From an uncultured Atopobium sp. (GTDB lineage Bacteria > Actinomycetota > Coriobacteriia > Coriobacteriales > Atopobiaceae): a stretch of 12,698 bases of DNA. The notes under the pieces were generated by a model, which saw only the letters and a list, made by a program, of their open reading frames with translations, searched no databases and was not told the DNA's origin. The position numbers and the translations under genes were made by a program. Numbering within the stretch: the stretch's first letter is position 1; each line of letters begins with the position of its first letter. Where the stretch lies: positions 1 to 12,698 of the forward strand of contig CAMQEO010000027.1 in assembly GCA_946999785.1 (NCBI GenBank), read 5' to 3'. Positions 6,757-12,698 of the stretch are shown here, piece after piece.

Positions 6757-6836
6757 GCAAAATGTATACAATTTCATGCTTATCATGTGACACTTCTATT
6801 GTCTTTGTTTGCATGCTAATGTTTAGGGATATATTT
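6757..6836 (+). repeat. right copy of 80-bp direct repeat flanking the dha module
   Basis: Same orientation as 1741-1820, 72 of 80 bases identical, offset 5,016. It ends 32 bases before the next gene and contains that gene's candidate promoter. The left copy faces the end of dhaQ instead, so only this copy is placed to serve a gene directly. Confidence 0.93.
6808..6835 (+). promoter_or_regulatory. candidate promoter of the Gln-rich membrane protein gene
   Basis: TTTGCA (6808-6813) lies 16 bases from TATATT (6830-6835), which would start transcription about 25 bases before the gene. The hexamers lie inside the direct repeat; in the left copy the -10 reads CATATT. Confidence 0.4.
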
Positions 6837-6868
6837 CAAAGAGGACATAGCAAACAAAGGATATATAC

Positions 6869-7963
6869 ATGGACAAACAGCAGCTTCAACAAACACAGCT
6901 TCCTATAGACATATATCAGAAAACACAAGCTGCGTCTACACACCAACAGCAAAAGCAAGCATCATACTCAACGTATCAACCGACACAAACAATGTATTCC
7001 ACTCATCAACAAAAACAAAGCGCGTATGATGTGCAGCAAAATAACTTAAATCAGACCACTAACATTGCAGAGCACGTGCCGTCTATTGCAAATCAGAAAC
7101 AAAATCAGCAGCCACATACTAAAAAAGGCGTGCTCAACGATATATCGTTTGTTGCCATTGTTGCAAGTACGCTTGCTTCTCTTACGTCTTTTGTACTTTC
7201 TTCTCAGATAGGCCTTACAGGTTCGATTATAGGTGTAGGTATTGCTGCCGCAGCATCGGCTCTTGCATCACAAGTATGTAGTTCAGTATTAACCGCTACT
7301 GGTGAAAAACTTAAAGCACAACAGGATCAGCAAGAACATGCGCGCCTACAGCAAGCGCGCATGCAAGCTCCGGCTCAAACACCACATGCAGGCACACAGA
7401 CACCAGAACATAACGCCCAACACTATAATTTACGACTTGCTCCACAATCCTTAAGACTGGCAGCGTCACAGCAAGCAAGAAAACGATTGATACTTGTTGG
7501 TGCGTTGAGTACTCTAGCTGCTCTTGCATGCGTTGGAATTTACGCAGCTGTTGTCATGTTTGCAACGCACGGCGAAGGCATTGGCTCAAAGCAAGTCTTT
7601 ACACCAGCTCCTCAAGTACACAACATACAAGATAAACAAGGATCATCGCCCAAAAAAGACGAAACAGTTGCGCAAAAACGTGATAATGTATCTCCTAAAC
7701 AAAATAAAGGCACTTCTACCACTCAAAATGCTCAAGATCAGCAAGATAGCAAAAACAAACTGCAAAAAGATACCCCCGATAACAACACAGAACCAGACAC
7801 AAACGACCAAAAAGACAGCAACGAACCCAGCGCTACTCCTCATAAACATGAAGGCAGTACACAAGGTGATGCATCTGATTCTGGGCAAGAAAAGAAGGGC
7901 AATAACGCTAACCAGCCAAATGGTTCACAACAAAAATCACCAACAGATGCTAACGAAAACTAA
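6869..7963 (+). CDS. Gln-rich, low-complexity membrane protein of unknown function
   Basis: A 364-residue protein I cannot assign. Residues 1-90 are rich in Gln and Thr and contain three imperfect repeats of 10-11 residues (STHQQQKQASY 23-33, STYQPTQTMY 34-43, STHQQKQSAY 44-53). Residues about 93-140 are a hydrophobic Gly/Ala/Ser-rich region with SSQIGLTGSIIGVGIAAAA, long enough for two membrane segments. A Gln-rich linker follows, then a membrane helix at about 206-232. Residues 233-364 are a polar Lys/Asp/Asn/Gln/Ser tail, probably disordered. There is no signal peptide cleavage site and no catalytic motif. The hydrophobic region resembles uncharacterised actinobacterial membrane proteins. 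AAAGGA precedes ATG at 6869. It stands alone, convergent with the thiamine ATPase gene, and has a direct-repeat copy as its upstream region. Confidence 0.8.
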   Translation: MDKQQLQQTQLPIDIYQKTQAASTHQQQKQASYSTYQPTQTMYSTHQQKQSAYDVQQNNLNQTTNIAEHVPSIANQKQNQQPHTKKGVLNDISFVAIVASTLASLTSFVLSSQIGLTGSIIGVGIAAAASALASQVCSSVLTATGEKLKAQQDQQEHARLQQARMQAPAQTPHAGTQTPEHNAQHYNLRLAPQSLRLAASQQARKRLILVGALSTLAALACVGIYAAVVMFATHGEGIGSKQVFTPAPQVHNIQDKQGSSPKKDETVAQKRDNVSPKQNKGTSTTQNAQDQQDSKNKLQKDTPDNNTEPDTNDQKDSNEPSATPHKHEGSTQGDASDSGQEKKGNNANQPNGSQQKSPTDANEN

Positions 7964-8012
7964 TGAGCAAAGCCCTCACAACTAACACGTGTAAAAAATA
8001 CATTCAGTCCAG

Positions 8013-8912
8013 CTACAACAGCGATAGTATCTCTTTTTTGCACGATAAAAATTTGGGAGTAAGCGCAAAAGCATCGGCATGCACCTGCTCATCATGGTAA
8101 GGAATCATAACCTCCCCCACAATAGTATGAGCTGTATCGGCAACCTTATGTTGGTCAGGTGCTCTATCAGGTTTTTTTGACATACTTCCTAACACGTACA
8201 CACGCGATGCCATAGTAGCGGCTTCGTCTACATCGTGAGTAATCGCAAGCGTTGCAATGCCTAAATCACGCGCAATATCACAATACCAATTTCGCATAGC
8301 AACGCGCGTAAGTGCGTCAAGTGCCGAAAAAGGCTCGTCCAATAAAATACAATCGCTTCCCATAAGATACGTGCGCAAAAAAGCAGCACGTTGGCGCATA
8401 CCGCCCGAAAGCTCGTGCGGCCACTTATATTCACAACCCGACAAACCAAAGCGCTCAAAAAGCGGCTGCGCTTGTGCGTACGCCTGCTCTTGTGCAACGC
8501 GGCGCAAATTAAGTGGCAGACAAACATTATCTATAATACGTTTATGCTCCAAGAGCAAGTCTTTTTGGAACATGTAAGAAACATGCCCGGGGCGTCCTGT
8601 AATATCTTTTCCATGAAAAAACACTTGCCCCTTCACAGGCGTCATAAGTCCTGATAGCGCATGTAAAATGGTTGTTTTACCACAGCCCGATCTTCCCACA
8701 AGACACACCAACTCGCCTTTTGCAACGCGTATGGTAATGTCTGCAACAACCACCGAATGCCACTGCTGTTCATCAGGCGTATCTGCATTTTGACGTGCAC
8801 CGCGCTTTAAAGCAAAGTAGATCGAGTGTCTGTGACGCGCAGGCGGCAGCTGCTGCCATGAAAGATAGAGATGTTGCGCCATAAGTGTAGGCGTATCTGT
8901 TTGTTCATTCAT
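8013..8912 (-). CDS. thiZ: ABC transporter ATP-binding protein, thiamine-precursor uptake (ThiZ-like)
   Basis: A 299-residue ATPase of the nitrate/sulfonate/ThiZ group that powers the permease encoded upstream. Visible: Walker A GRSGCGKTT (73-81), Q-loop Q116, signature LSGGMRQR (168-175), Walker B CILLDEP (188-194) and H-loop H226 in ITHDVDEA. A roughly 25-residue stretch between the first strand and Walker A and a C-terminal extension past 250 are longer than the core domain. The first codon is taken as ATG at 8912; a TTG two codons earlier is possible, and the ribosome site (TTGGAT) is weak for both. It is the last gene of the thiamine operon, 164 bases after thiY, a gap with two inverted repeats. 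Confidence 0.88.
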   Translation of the reverse strand: MNEQTDTPTLMAQHLYLSWQQLPPARHRHSIYFALKRGARQNADTPDEQQWHSVVVADITIRVAKGELVCLVGRSGCGKTTILHALSGLMTPVKGQVFFHGKDITGRPGHVSYMFQKDLLLEHKRIIDNVCLPLNLRRVAQEQAYAQAQPLFERFGLSGCEYKWPHELSGGMRQRAAFLRTYLMGSDCILLDEPFSALDALTRVAMRNWYCDIARDLGIATLAITHDVDEAATMASRVYVLGSMSKKPDRAPDQHKVADTAHTIVGEVMIPYHDEQVHADAFALTPKFLSCKKEILSLL

Positions 8913-8959
8913 ATGCAATCCAACTTAGGTATACAAGCACAATTTTATGTGCAAAAGCA

Positions 8960-9059
8960 ATGCTCTTTACACTAATCCTATGCAGCAATAGAGCATATGC
9001 ACGCGTCTAAGCGTACTTAAGACACCCAAGGCACACCTTATAAGACGTATAGATGTGCC
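8960..9059 (-). other. thiY-thiZ intercistronic region with two inverted repeats
   Basis: ATGCTCT (8960-8966) pairs with AGAGCAT (8990-8996), and GGCACA (9030-9035) pairs with TGTGCC (9054-9059). Neither is followed by a T-tract on the minus strand, so full termination is unlikely. They may process or stabilise the thiY message, or dampen thiZ expression relative to thiY. Confidence 0.35.
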
Positions 9060-9076
9060 ATGAGTGCGCGACTCCT

Positions 9077-10120
9077 TTAGGACATATATTCCATGCTAAA
9101 ACCTTTGTTAACATCAATGGGGTGATTTACAAGCTTATTGTCATTAAGCCACTGGAAATATCTTGACCAACGGACAGGATCAATAATGCCCCAGGCTTGT
9201 GCATCATCGATATACTTTTCAGACAAGAAATGTTGGCTTTCACGTACCAGCGCAGGATCAAGCTCTGCAACAGCATCGCACAAAATTTGTGCCGCACCGT
9301 CAGGATCTTCAACTGCATCAGTATAACCTTTGCTACAAGCTTTTACAAAGTTATATACCAAGCTGCGATTATCTTCACTTTCTTGTACAAAATTACTGTT
9401 AACTGCAAGCACCGGTGTATAAAAATCGAACACTTCGTCCATATCGTTAAATGCAAAATAATTGATGTCATAATTTTGAACATGAGCGTTTTGAACACCC
9501 CAGCCTTCAAACACCCACACGCAATCATACAATTTTGCTTTAAGACCTTGAACCTCATCGGTTGTAGCATCGGCAGGAACCATCTTAATCTTTGAAAAAT
9601 CTCCGCCGTCTTTTTCTACAACATGTTTTACCGTAGCTTGTTCAATAGGCATGTTCCAAGTTGCATAGGTATGATTTTGCATAAATTTAGGCGAAGTAAT
9701 ACCGTCTTCTTTTCTGCTCATAATACCAGATGTATTGTGCTGGATAATAGCAGCCACAGCCTCAATAGGAACAGGATTGTCGCTTGCAAGCGTATTAGCA
9801 ATAAAGTCTTGGTAACTAATACCTAACTGCGCTTGACCAGAACCAATCATAGCCTCAGCACCATCTTCTGCCGGCTGTACAATTTCTATATCAATACCTG
9901 CATCTTTAAAGTAGCCTTTTTGTTGTGCAACATATATGCCTGTATGGTTAGTATTAGGAGTATAGTCCAGGCAAAACGTGATCTTGGTAAGCTTTTTAGA
10001 ATCATTGTTGCCTGAATCGCCTGAAGACGTGCTATTTTGAGAGCATCCAAACAGCGAAAAGCCCGCAAATGCCGCACCTGCTGTTCCAATAAATGCACGA
10101 CGAGTTAATTGAGAAGCCAT
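9077..10120 (-). CDS. thiY: thiamine-precursor substrate-binding lipoprotein (ThiY/NMT1-THI5 family)
   Basis: A 347-residue extracytoplasmic binding protein. The N-terminus has a twin-arginine motif (TRRAFIG, R7-R8), a hydrophobic core and a lipobox LFGC with Cys 26, so it is probably exported by Tat and lipid-anchored. The mature domain opens with FCLDYTPNTNHTGIYVA, the hallmark of THI5/ThiY proteins that bind the thiamine pyrimidine precursor or its formylamino form. Family segments EPAEDGAE-like (QPAEDGAEAMI) and FEGWG follow. The exact ligand (HMP or formylaminopyrimidine) cannot be read from sequence. It starts one base after the permease stop with AAGGA upstream, so the two are translationally linked. 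Control is by the TPP riboswitch at 11412-11504. Confidence 0.92.
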   Translation of the reverse strand: MASQLTRRAFIGTAGAAFAGFSLFGCSQNSTSSGDSGNNDSKKLTKITFCLDYTPNTNHTGIYVAQQKGYFKDAGIDIEIVQPAEDGAEAMIGSGQAQLGISYQDFIANTLASDNPVPIEAVAAIIQHNTSGIMSRKEDGITSPKFMQNHTYATWNMPIEQATVKHVVEKDGGDFSKIKMVPADATTDEVQGLKAKLYDCVWVFEGWGVQNAHVQNYDINYFAFNDMDEVFDFYTPVLAVNSNFVQESEDNRSLVYNFVKACSKGYTDAVEDPDGAAQILCDAVAELDPALVRESQHFLSEKYIDDAQAWGIIDPVRWSRYFQWLNDNKLVNHPIDVNKGFSMEYMS

Positions 10121-10121
10121 A

Positions 10122-10895
10122 CTACTTCCTTTCTACCTTTTTCCAAGGCATACATATATGCTCAAGTGCGCGAACCGCACCCATCAATACCAATGAAAGT
10201 GCCGACGTTAAAAAGATGACGGCAAACATTTTGTCGTAAGAAAACGACTTACGAACACGAATCATGTACACACCCAACCCCGATATACCTCCTAGCCACT
10301 CGGCTATAACGGCACCGATAATGGCGTAAGTTGCGCTTATGCTTAATCCACTAAAAAAGTGATTCAGCGCACACGGGAGTTTAACGTGTAAAAACACCTG
10401 CCACGGGCGTGCATTCATAATCTTCATGAGGTTAATAGTTTGAGGATCAACCGATGCAAACCCTGTAACCAGCGAGATAGTAATAGGGAAAAACGTAGTA
10501 ATAATCACCAAAACAACTTTAGGTAACAAATCATAGCCAAGCCACAACACCAAAAGAGGTGCAATTGCAATAGTTGGAATAGTTTGCGAAATGGTAATAA
10601 GTGGATTAAGTGCTGCGTGAATAAACGGCGAGGAATCCATAAGTATTGCAACAATAAATCCCAAAATACAGCCCCAAAATAAGCCCAAAATTGCCTCGGT
10701 TATAGTTGTGATACCGTGAGCACACAACAAGTCTTTATCGCGAATCATCGCGCTCAAAACCTGAAGTGGGCTGGGAAGTAAAAAGTTTGCAATAACTCCT
10801 GTATCAACCGCTGCTTCCCAGATACAAATGAGCAACGCCGTTACTACCACAGGAATTATGATTTGTTTTGTTGGGAGTGCCTTACGAAGTTCCAT
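10122..10895 (-). CDS. thiX: ABC transporter permease, thiamine-precursor uptake (ThiX-like)
   Basis: A 257-residue inner-membrane permease of the BPD type (SsuC/ThiX group) with about six hydrophobic segments. The coupling-loop region is seen around 165-205 with the typical conserved Gly and an IIGAVIAEWLGGISGLG stretch, and PLLVLWLGYDLLPK precedes it as in relatives. It would form the channel for the precursor delivered by the lipoprotein encoded next. The ATG at 10895 has only a poor ribosome site (AGTAAG directly before it), which is odd for the first core transporter gene; a stable hairpin lies in the gap of 91 bases upstream. It is one base from thiY. Confidence 0.9.
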   Translation of the reverse strand: MELRKALPTKQIIIPVVVTALLICIWEAAVDTGVIANFLLPSPLQVLSAMIRDKDLLCAHGITTITEAILGLFWGCILGFIVAILMDSSPFIHAALNPLITISQTIPTIAIAPLLVLWLGYDLLPKVVLVIITTFFPITISLVTGFASVDPQTINLMKIMNARPWQVFLHVKLPCALNHFFSGLSISATYAIIGAVIAEWLGGISGLGVYMIRVRKSFSYDKMFAVIFLTSALSLVLMGAVRALEHICMPWKKVERK

Positions 10896-10944
10896 CTTAC
10901 TATCAATCGACGTGTGGAATAGATACTAAATACACAACATTTGA

Positions 10945-10984
10945 GCGTATTTGATATTCATACAGTACATGTATGAATATACGC
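10945..10984. promoter_or_regulatory. strong hairpin between thiamine-binding gene and thiX
   Basis: ATATTCATACA (10954-10964) pairs perfectly with TGTATGAATAT (10970-10980) around loop GTACA; GCGT (10945-10948) and ACGC (10981-10984) can add four pairs with a five-base bulge. On the minus strand it begins three bases after the stop of the thiamine-binding gene. There is no T-run after it, so mRNA processing, 3'-end protection or a DNA operator is likelier than termination. Confidence 0.65.
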
Positions 10985-10986
10985 AT

Positions 10987-11313
10987 TTACGAACTAAGCT
11001 GCGTTGTAGCATTATGCTGGGTATAAGGAGATAACTTTTGCGCAGTTGAAAGCACTTCGCCTTGAGGGTGATAGTTAATTTTTACGTACGTCATCATTGA
11101 GCGGCAGCCAGCTTGTGCGCCAACGATCGGACAATTTTTAACGATTTCTAAGCATTGTTCGTAAGAGCCTTCAATGGTGGTCTCAAAAGGAGCAACAAAA
11201 TAATTTACACCCGTCGAAGCAATATAAGCAATTACAGCATCTACCTGCTTACATATCGTTTTATCATCTTTGGCGTCCATGGGTAAAAATTGAATAGCAA
11301 CAGAACACTCCAT
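10987..11313 (-). CDS. thiamine-binding protein, YkoF/MTH1187-like (DUF77)
   Basis: A 108-residue cytoplasmic protein of the thiamine-binding MTH1187/YkoF-like family. The N-terminal SVAIQFLPM strand, AYIASTGVNYFVAPFETTIEGSYEQ segment and VKINYHPQG end match the usual pattern of the ~100-residue single-domain members, which assemble into oligomers and bind thiamine or its precursors. The start is set at ATG 11313, preceded by GAGG; the frame is open for 22 more codons upstream, but that part runs into the riboswitch terminator and lacks the family pattern. It is the first gene after the TPP riboswitch and precedes the transporter genes, which supports a role in thiamine or pyrimidine handling. 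A polar tail of about ten residues ends the protein. Confidence 0.88.
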   Translation of the reverse strand: MECSVAIQFLPMDAKDDKTICKQVDAVIAYIASTGVNYFVAPFETTIEGSYEQCLEIVKNCPIVGAQAGCRSMMTYVKINYHPQGEVLSTAQKLSPYTQHNATTQLSS

Positions 11314-11377
11314 ACTAACCTCAACTCTCTTAACATAGCACTTACAATTACCGAGGAATCGATTACCAATACAGGGC

Positions 11378-11405
11378 AAAAATAAGCCTATGCCAAAGCT
11401 TAGGC
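11378..11405 (-). terminator. terminator linked to the TPP riboswitch
   Basis: On the minus strand GCCTA (11405-11401) pairs with TAGGC (11390-11386), with two inner G-C pairs, then TTATTTTT follows. An alternative stem TAAGC/GCTTA is possible. It lies six bases past the aptamer, so TPP-dependent transcription termination before the thiamine-binding gene is likely. Confidence 0.6.
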
Positions 11406-11411
11406 GTATGT

Positions 11412-11504
11412 GTTTGTATATGATTCCTACGCTGGTATTGTCCAGATCAGGTACGGTCAGATGCTGGCATCTTTCTCAGCCTACCTCGCTGTAAGCTCCC
11501 AAAC
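11412..11504 (-). ncRNA. TPP riboswitch (THI element)
   Basis: The minus strand carries the conserved TPP aptamer landmarks in order: GGCTGAGA (11482-11474 region), ACCTGATCTGG (about 11452-11442) and ATACCAGCGTAGGAA (about 11438-11424). The ends GTTTG (11504-11500) and CAAAC (11416-11412) can close the P1 stem. An inner stem is formed by GATGCCAGCATC. It controls the thiamine-binding gene and, through it, thiX-thiY-thiZ. Confidence 0.95.
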
Positions 11505-11610
11505 TTAGATTAGCTTAAATTGAACACGTGAGCGCGCATAAACTTGATGTGCCACGCAAATTACAAAAACGGAGAAATAACGACGCCGACGACAGTACCT
11601 TGACAACGCA
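11505..11610. other. gap between FtsX-like gene and riboswitch
   Basis: The promoter of the thiamine operon should lie here on the minus strand, but no convincing -35/-10 pair is seen; TAATCT just before the aptamer is a possible -10. No clear terminator for the FtsX-like gene is visible. Confidence 0.4.
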
Positions 11611-12698
11611 CTAATCAACACTTTTAAGCGATTCGACCATGTCAATACGATTAAGTTTTGGCGTCATAACCAATAAAATAAGTCCGGTAAATACCAGCGT
11701 CAACACAAAAGCGATCACAAAGCTCTCAAGGTGAATAGTTCTGCTGAACATGACATAATCAACCTCGGCAGTTGCCACTACAAAGCGTTCAAGATATACA
11801 CCTACACCCAAACCAAATACGTCACCTAATAACGACAACAAAAATACTTCTCTAAAGATATACGCATATATTTCGCGCTTAGTAAAGCCCAAAACTTTAA
11901 GGCTTGCAATTTCGCGCAGGCGTTCCTCAATATTGATGTTGGTAAGGTTATACAAAACGATAAACGCCAATAAAACAGCAGAAATAATCAGAACTGCTAC
12001 CACGTAATCAACCACCGAAATCATATTGCGGTATAAAGAAATGGTTTCGTCTGAAAACGCAACAAGCGAAACATCGTCACAACTGTGCAACTCACTGGCA
12101 ATATTTTGTTGCTGTTCGCCAGGTTTAAGATCGGGCGCTTGAATAAAGAGCGTTTCATACATAACAGGTGACGACGAAATCTTGGCAAAAATTGTTGGTG
12201 CAATGTAAACGGTAGTGCCTACGTAATTTTCGCATATTCCCGTAATAGTAAGTTTATGGCCGGCGCCAACTGAATTCCCCACTTTATCGCGGTCGAAAAG
12301 TACGAGCGTATCGCCAACACGCAAGTGATGAAGTGTTGCCAGCTTTTCACTGATAACAACACTTGAGTCATCAAAGGGAACCTGCTTGCCACTGATTCGG
12401 TTTTTAAGCGTAATTGACTTATTAAAAATATCCAGCGACTGCGGAACAACAACATCTACATGCGTTGAAGAAAGCGTATCGTCTTCGCCTTTTGCTGCCA
12501 TATGTGCTGTATGCACGCGATCGATATGCTCAATTTCTGGATGTTGGTTAAGTACGTCTTTAACATGCTGCACATCCAGATCGTTGGCATGATCATTTAA
12601 ACCAACCGTCATCTGATAATGCGTAATATCTACGTACTGTTTGTTGATAATATCCCAAATGGCGTCATGTAAACCAAAGCCTACCAGCAATAAAGCGG
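11611..12698 (-). CDS. FtsX-like ABC transporter permease, C-terminal part (5' end outside window)
   Basis: The frame is open to the right window edge, so the 362 codons seen are the C-terminal part of a larger protein. It opens with the end of a membrane helix (ALLLVGFGLHD), then about 200 residues of extracytoplasmic domain. A helix at VVDYVVAVLIISAVLLAFIV follows, then the cytoplasmic segment NIEERLREIASLKVLGF, which is the FtsX/MacB C-terminal signature, and two further helix regions ending at LESLK-like VESLKSVD. Such permeases, with a partner ATPase, export peptides or lipids, or work mechanically without transport; the substrate is unknown. The TTG at 12690 is an internal leucine codon, not the start. 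It is on the same strand as the thiamine operon but separated by the riboswitch. Confidence 0.9.
   Translation of the reverse strand, partial: ALLLVGFGLHDAIWDIINKQYVDITHYQMTVGLNDHANDLDVQHVKDVLNQHPEIEHIDRVHTAHMAAKGEDDTLSSTHVDVVVPQSLDIFNKSITLKNRISGKQVPFDDSSVVISEKLATLHHLRVGDTLVLFDRDKVGNSVGAGHKLTITGICENYVGTTVYIAPTIFAKISSSPVMYETLFIQAPDLKPGEQQQNIASELHSCDDVSLVAFSDETISLYRNMISVVDYVVAVLIISAVLLAFIVLYNLTNINIEERLREIASLKVLGFTKREIYAYIFREVFLLSLLGDVFGLGVGVYLERFVVATAEVDYVMFSRTIHLESFVIAFVLTLVFTGLILLVMTPKLNRIDMVESLKSVD

Noticed and set aside
1741..6836. Insertion sequence or composite transposon
   Set aside because: The flanking repeats have no transposase, no terminal inverted repeats and no target-site duplication that I can see.
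7524..7985. 153-codon forward frame overlapping the Gln-rich gene
   Set aside because: It is a shifted-frame reading of the AC-rich, low-complexity tail and is dominated by Lys/Thr/Asn/Gln runs; the 6869 frame has the ribosome site and the membrane helices.
9197..9595. 132-codon frame opposite thiY
   Set aside because: Antisense to a clear binding-protein gene with no supporting motif.
11314..11379. N-terminal extension of the thiamine-binding protein
   Set aside because: The extra 22 codons overlap the U-tract side of the riboswitch terminator, and the family pattern begins at the ATG at 11313 with its own ribosome site.

Overview
The window is about 42% G+C by eye and carries a glycerol/dihydroxyacetone module next to a thiamine-precursor uptake operon. 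The mix of low-GC-Gram-positive-style dha genes, an actinobacterial-type low-complexity membrane protein, a short YkoF/MTH1187-type thiamine-binding protein and a large FtsX-type permease suggests a moderate-GC member of the Coriobacteriia, perhaps Atopobiaceae. That placement is inference from gene content only.

Layout from left to right. Positions 1-660 hold no convincing complete gene. They contain a long TCTG tetranucleotide tract (58-114) lying inside a frame that is open from the window edge, and the intrinsic terminator of the leftward aldolase gene. Positions 663-1535 (-) encode a class II fructose-bisphosphate aldolase with a near-perfect 22-bp palindrome upstream. Positions 1847-3419 (-) encode DhaQ and DhaS, a DhaK-like sensor and its TetR-family activator. 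Positions 3719-6448 (+) encode DhaK, DhaL, DhaM and a glycerol facilitator as a compact operon ending at a terminator near 6575-6615. Between dhaS and dhaK lies an inverted repeat whose geometry matches the DhaS operator described in Lactococcus. Positions 6869-7963 (+) encode a Gln-rich membrane protein of unknown function. Positions 8013-11504 (-) form a thiamine operon: TPP riboswitch, terminator, thiamine-binding protein, permease, Tat-type lipoprotein and ATPase. Positions 11611-12698 (-) are the C-terminal part of an FtsX-like permease that runs off the right edge.

How the parts work together. Glycerol enters through the facilitator and is presumably oxidised to dihydroxyacetone by a dehydrogenase not seen here. 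DhaM takes phosphate from the PTS, passes it to ADP bound on DhaL, and DhaK transfers it to dihydroxyacetone. The product, DHAP, is a substrate of the neighbouring aldolase. DhaQ would sense dihydroxyacetone and switch DhaS on. The thiamine genes are a separate unit controlled by TPP.

The most unusual structural observation is an approximately 80-bp direct repeat, 72 of 80 bases identical, at 1741-1820 and 6757-6836. It brackets exactly the six-gene dha/glpF module. The repeats are 5,016 bp apart, and recombination between them would delete the whole module and leave the aldolase gene beside the unknown membrane-protein gene.
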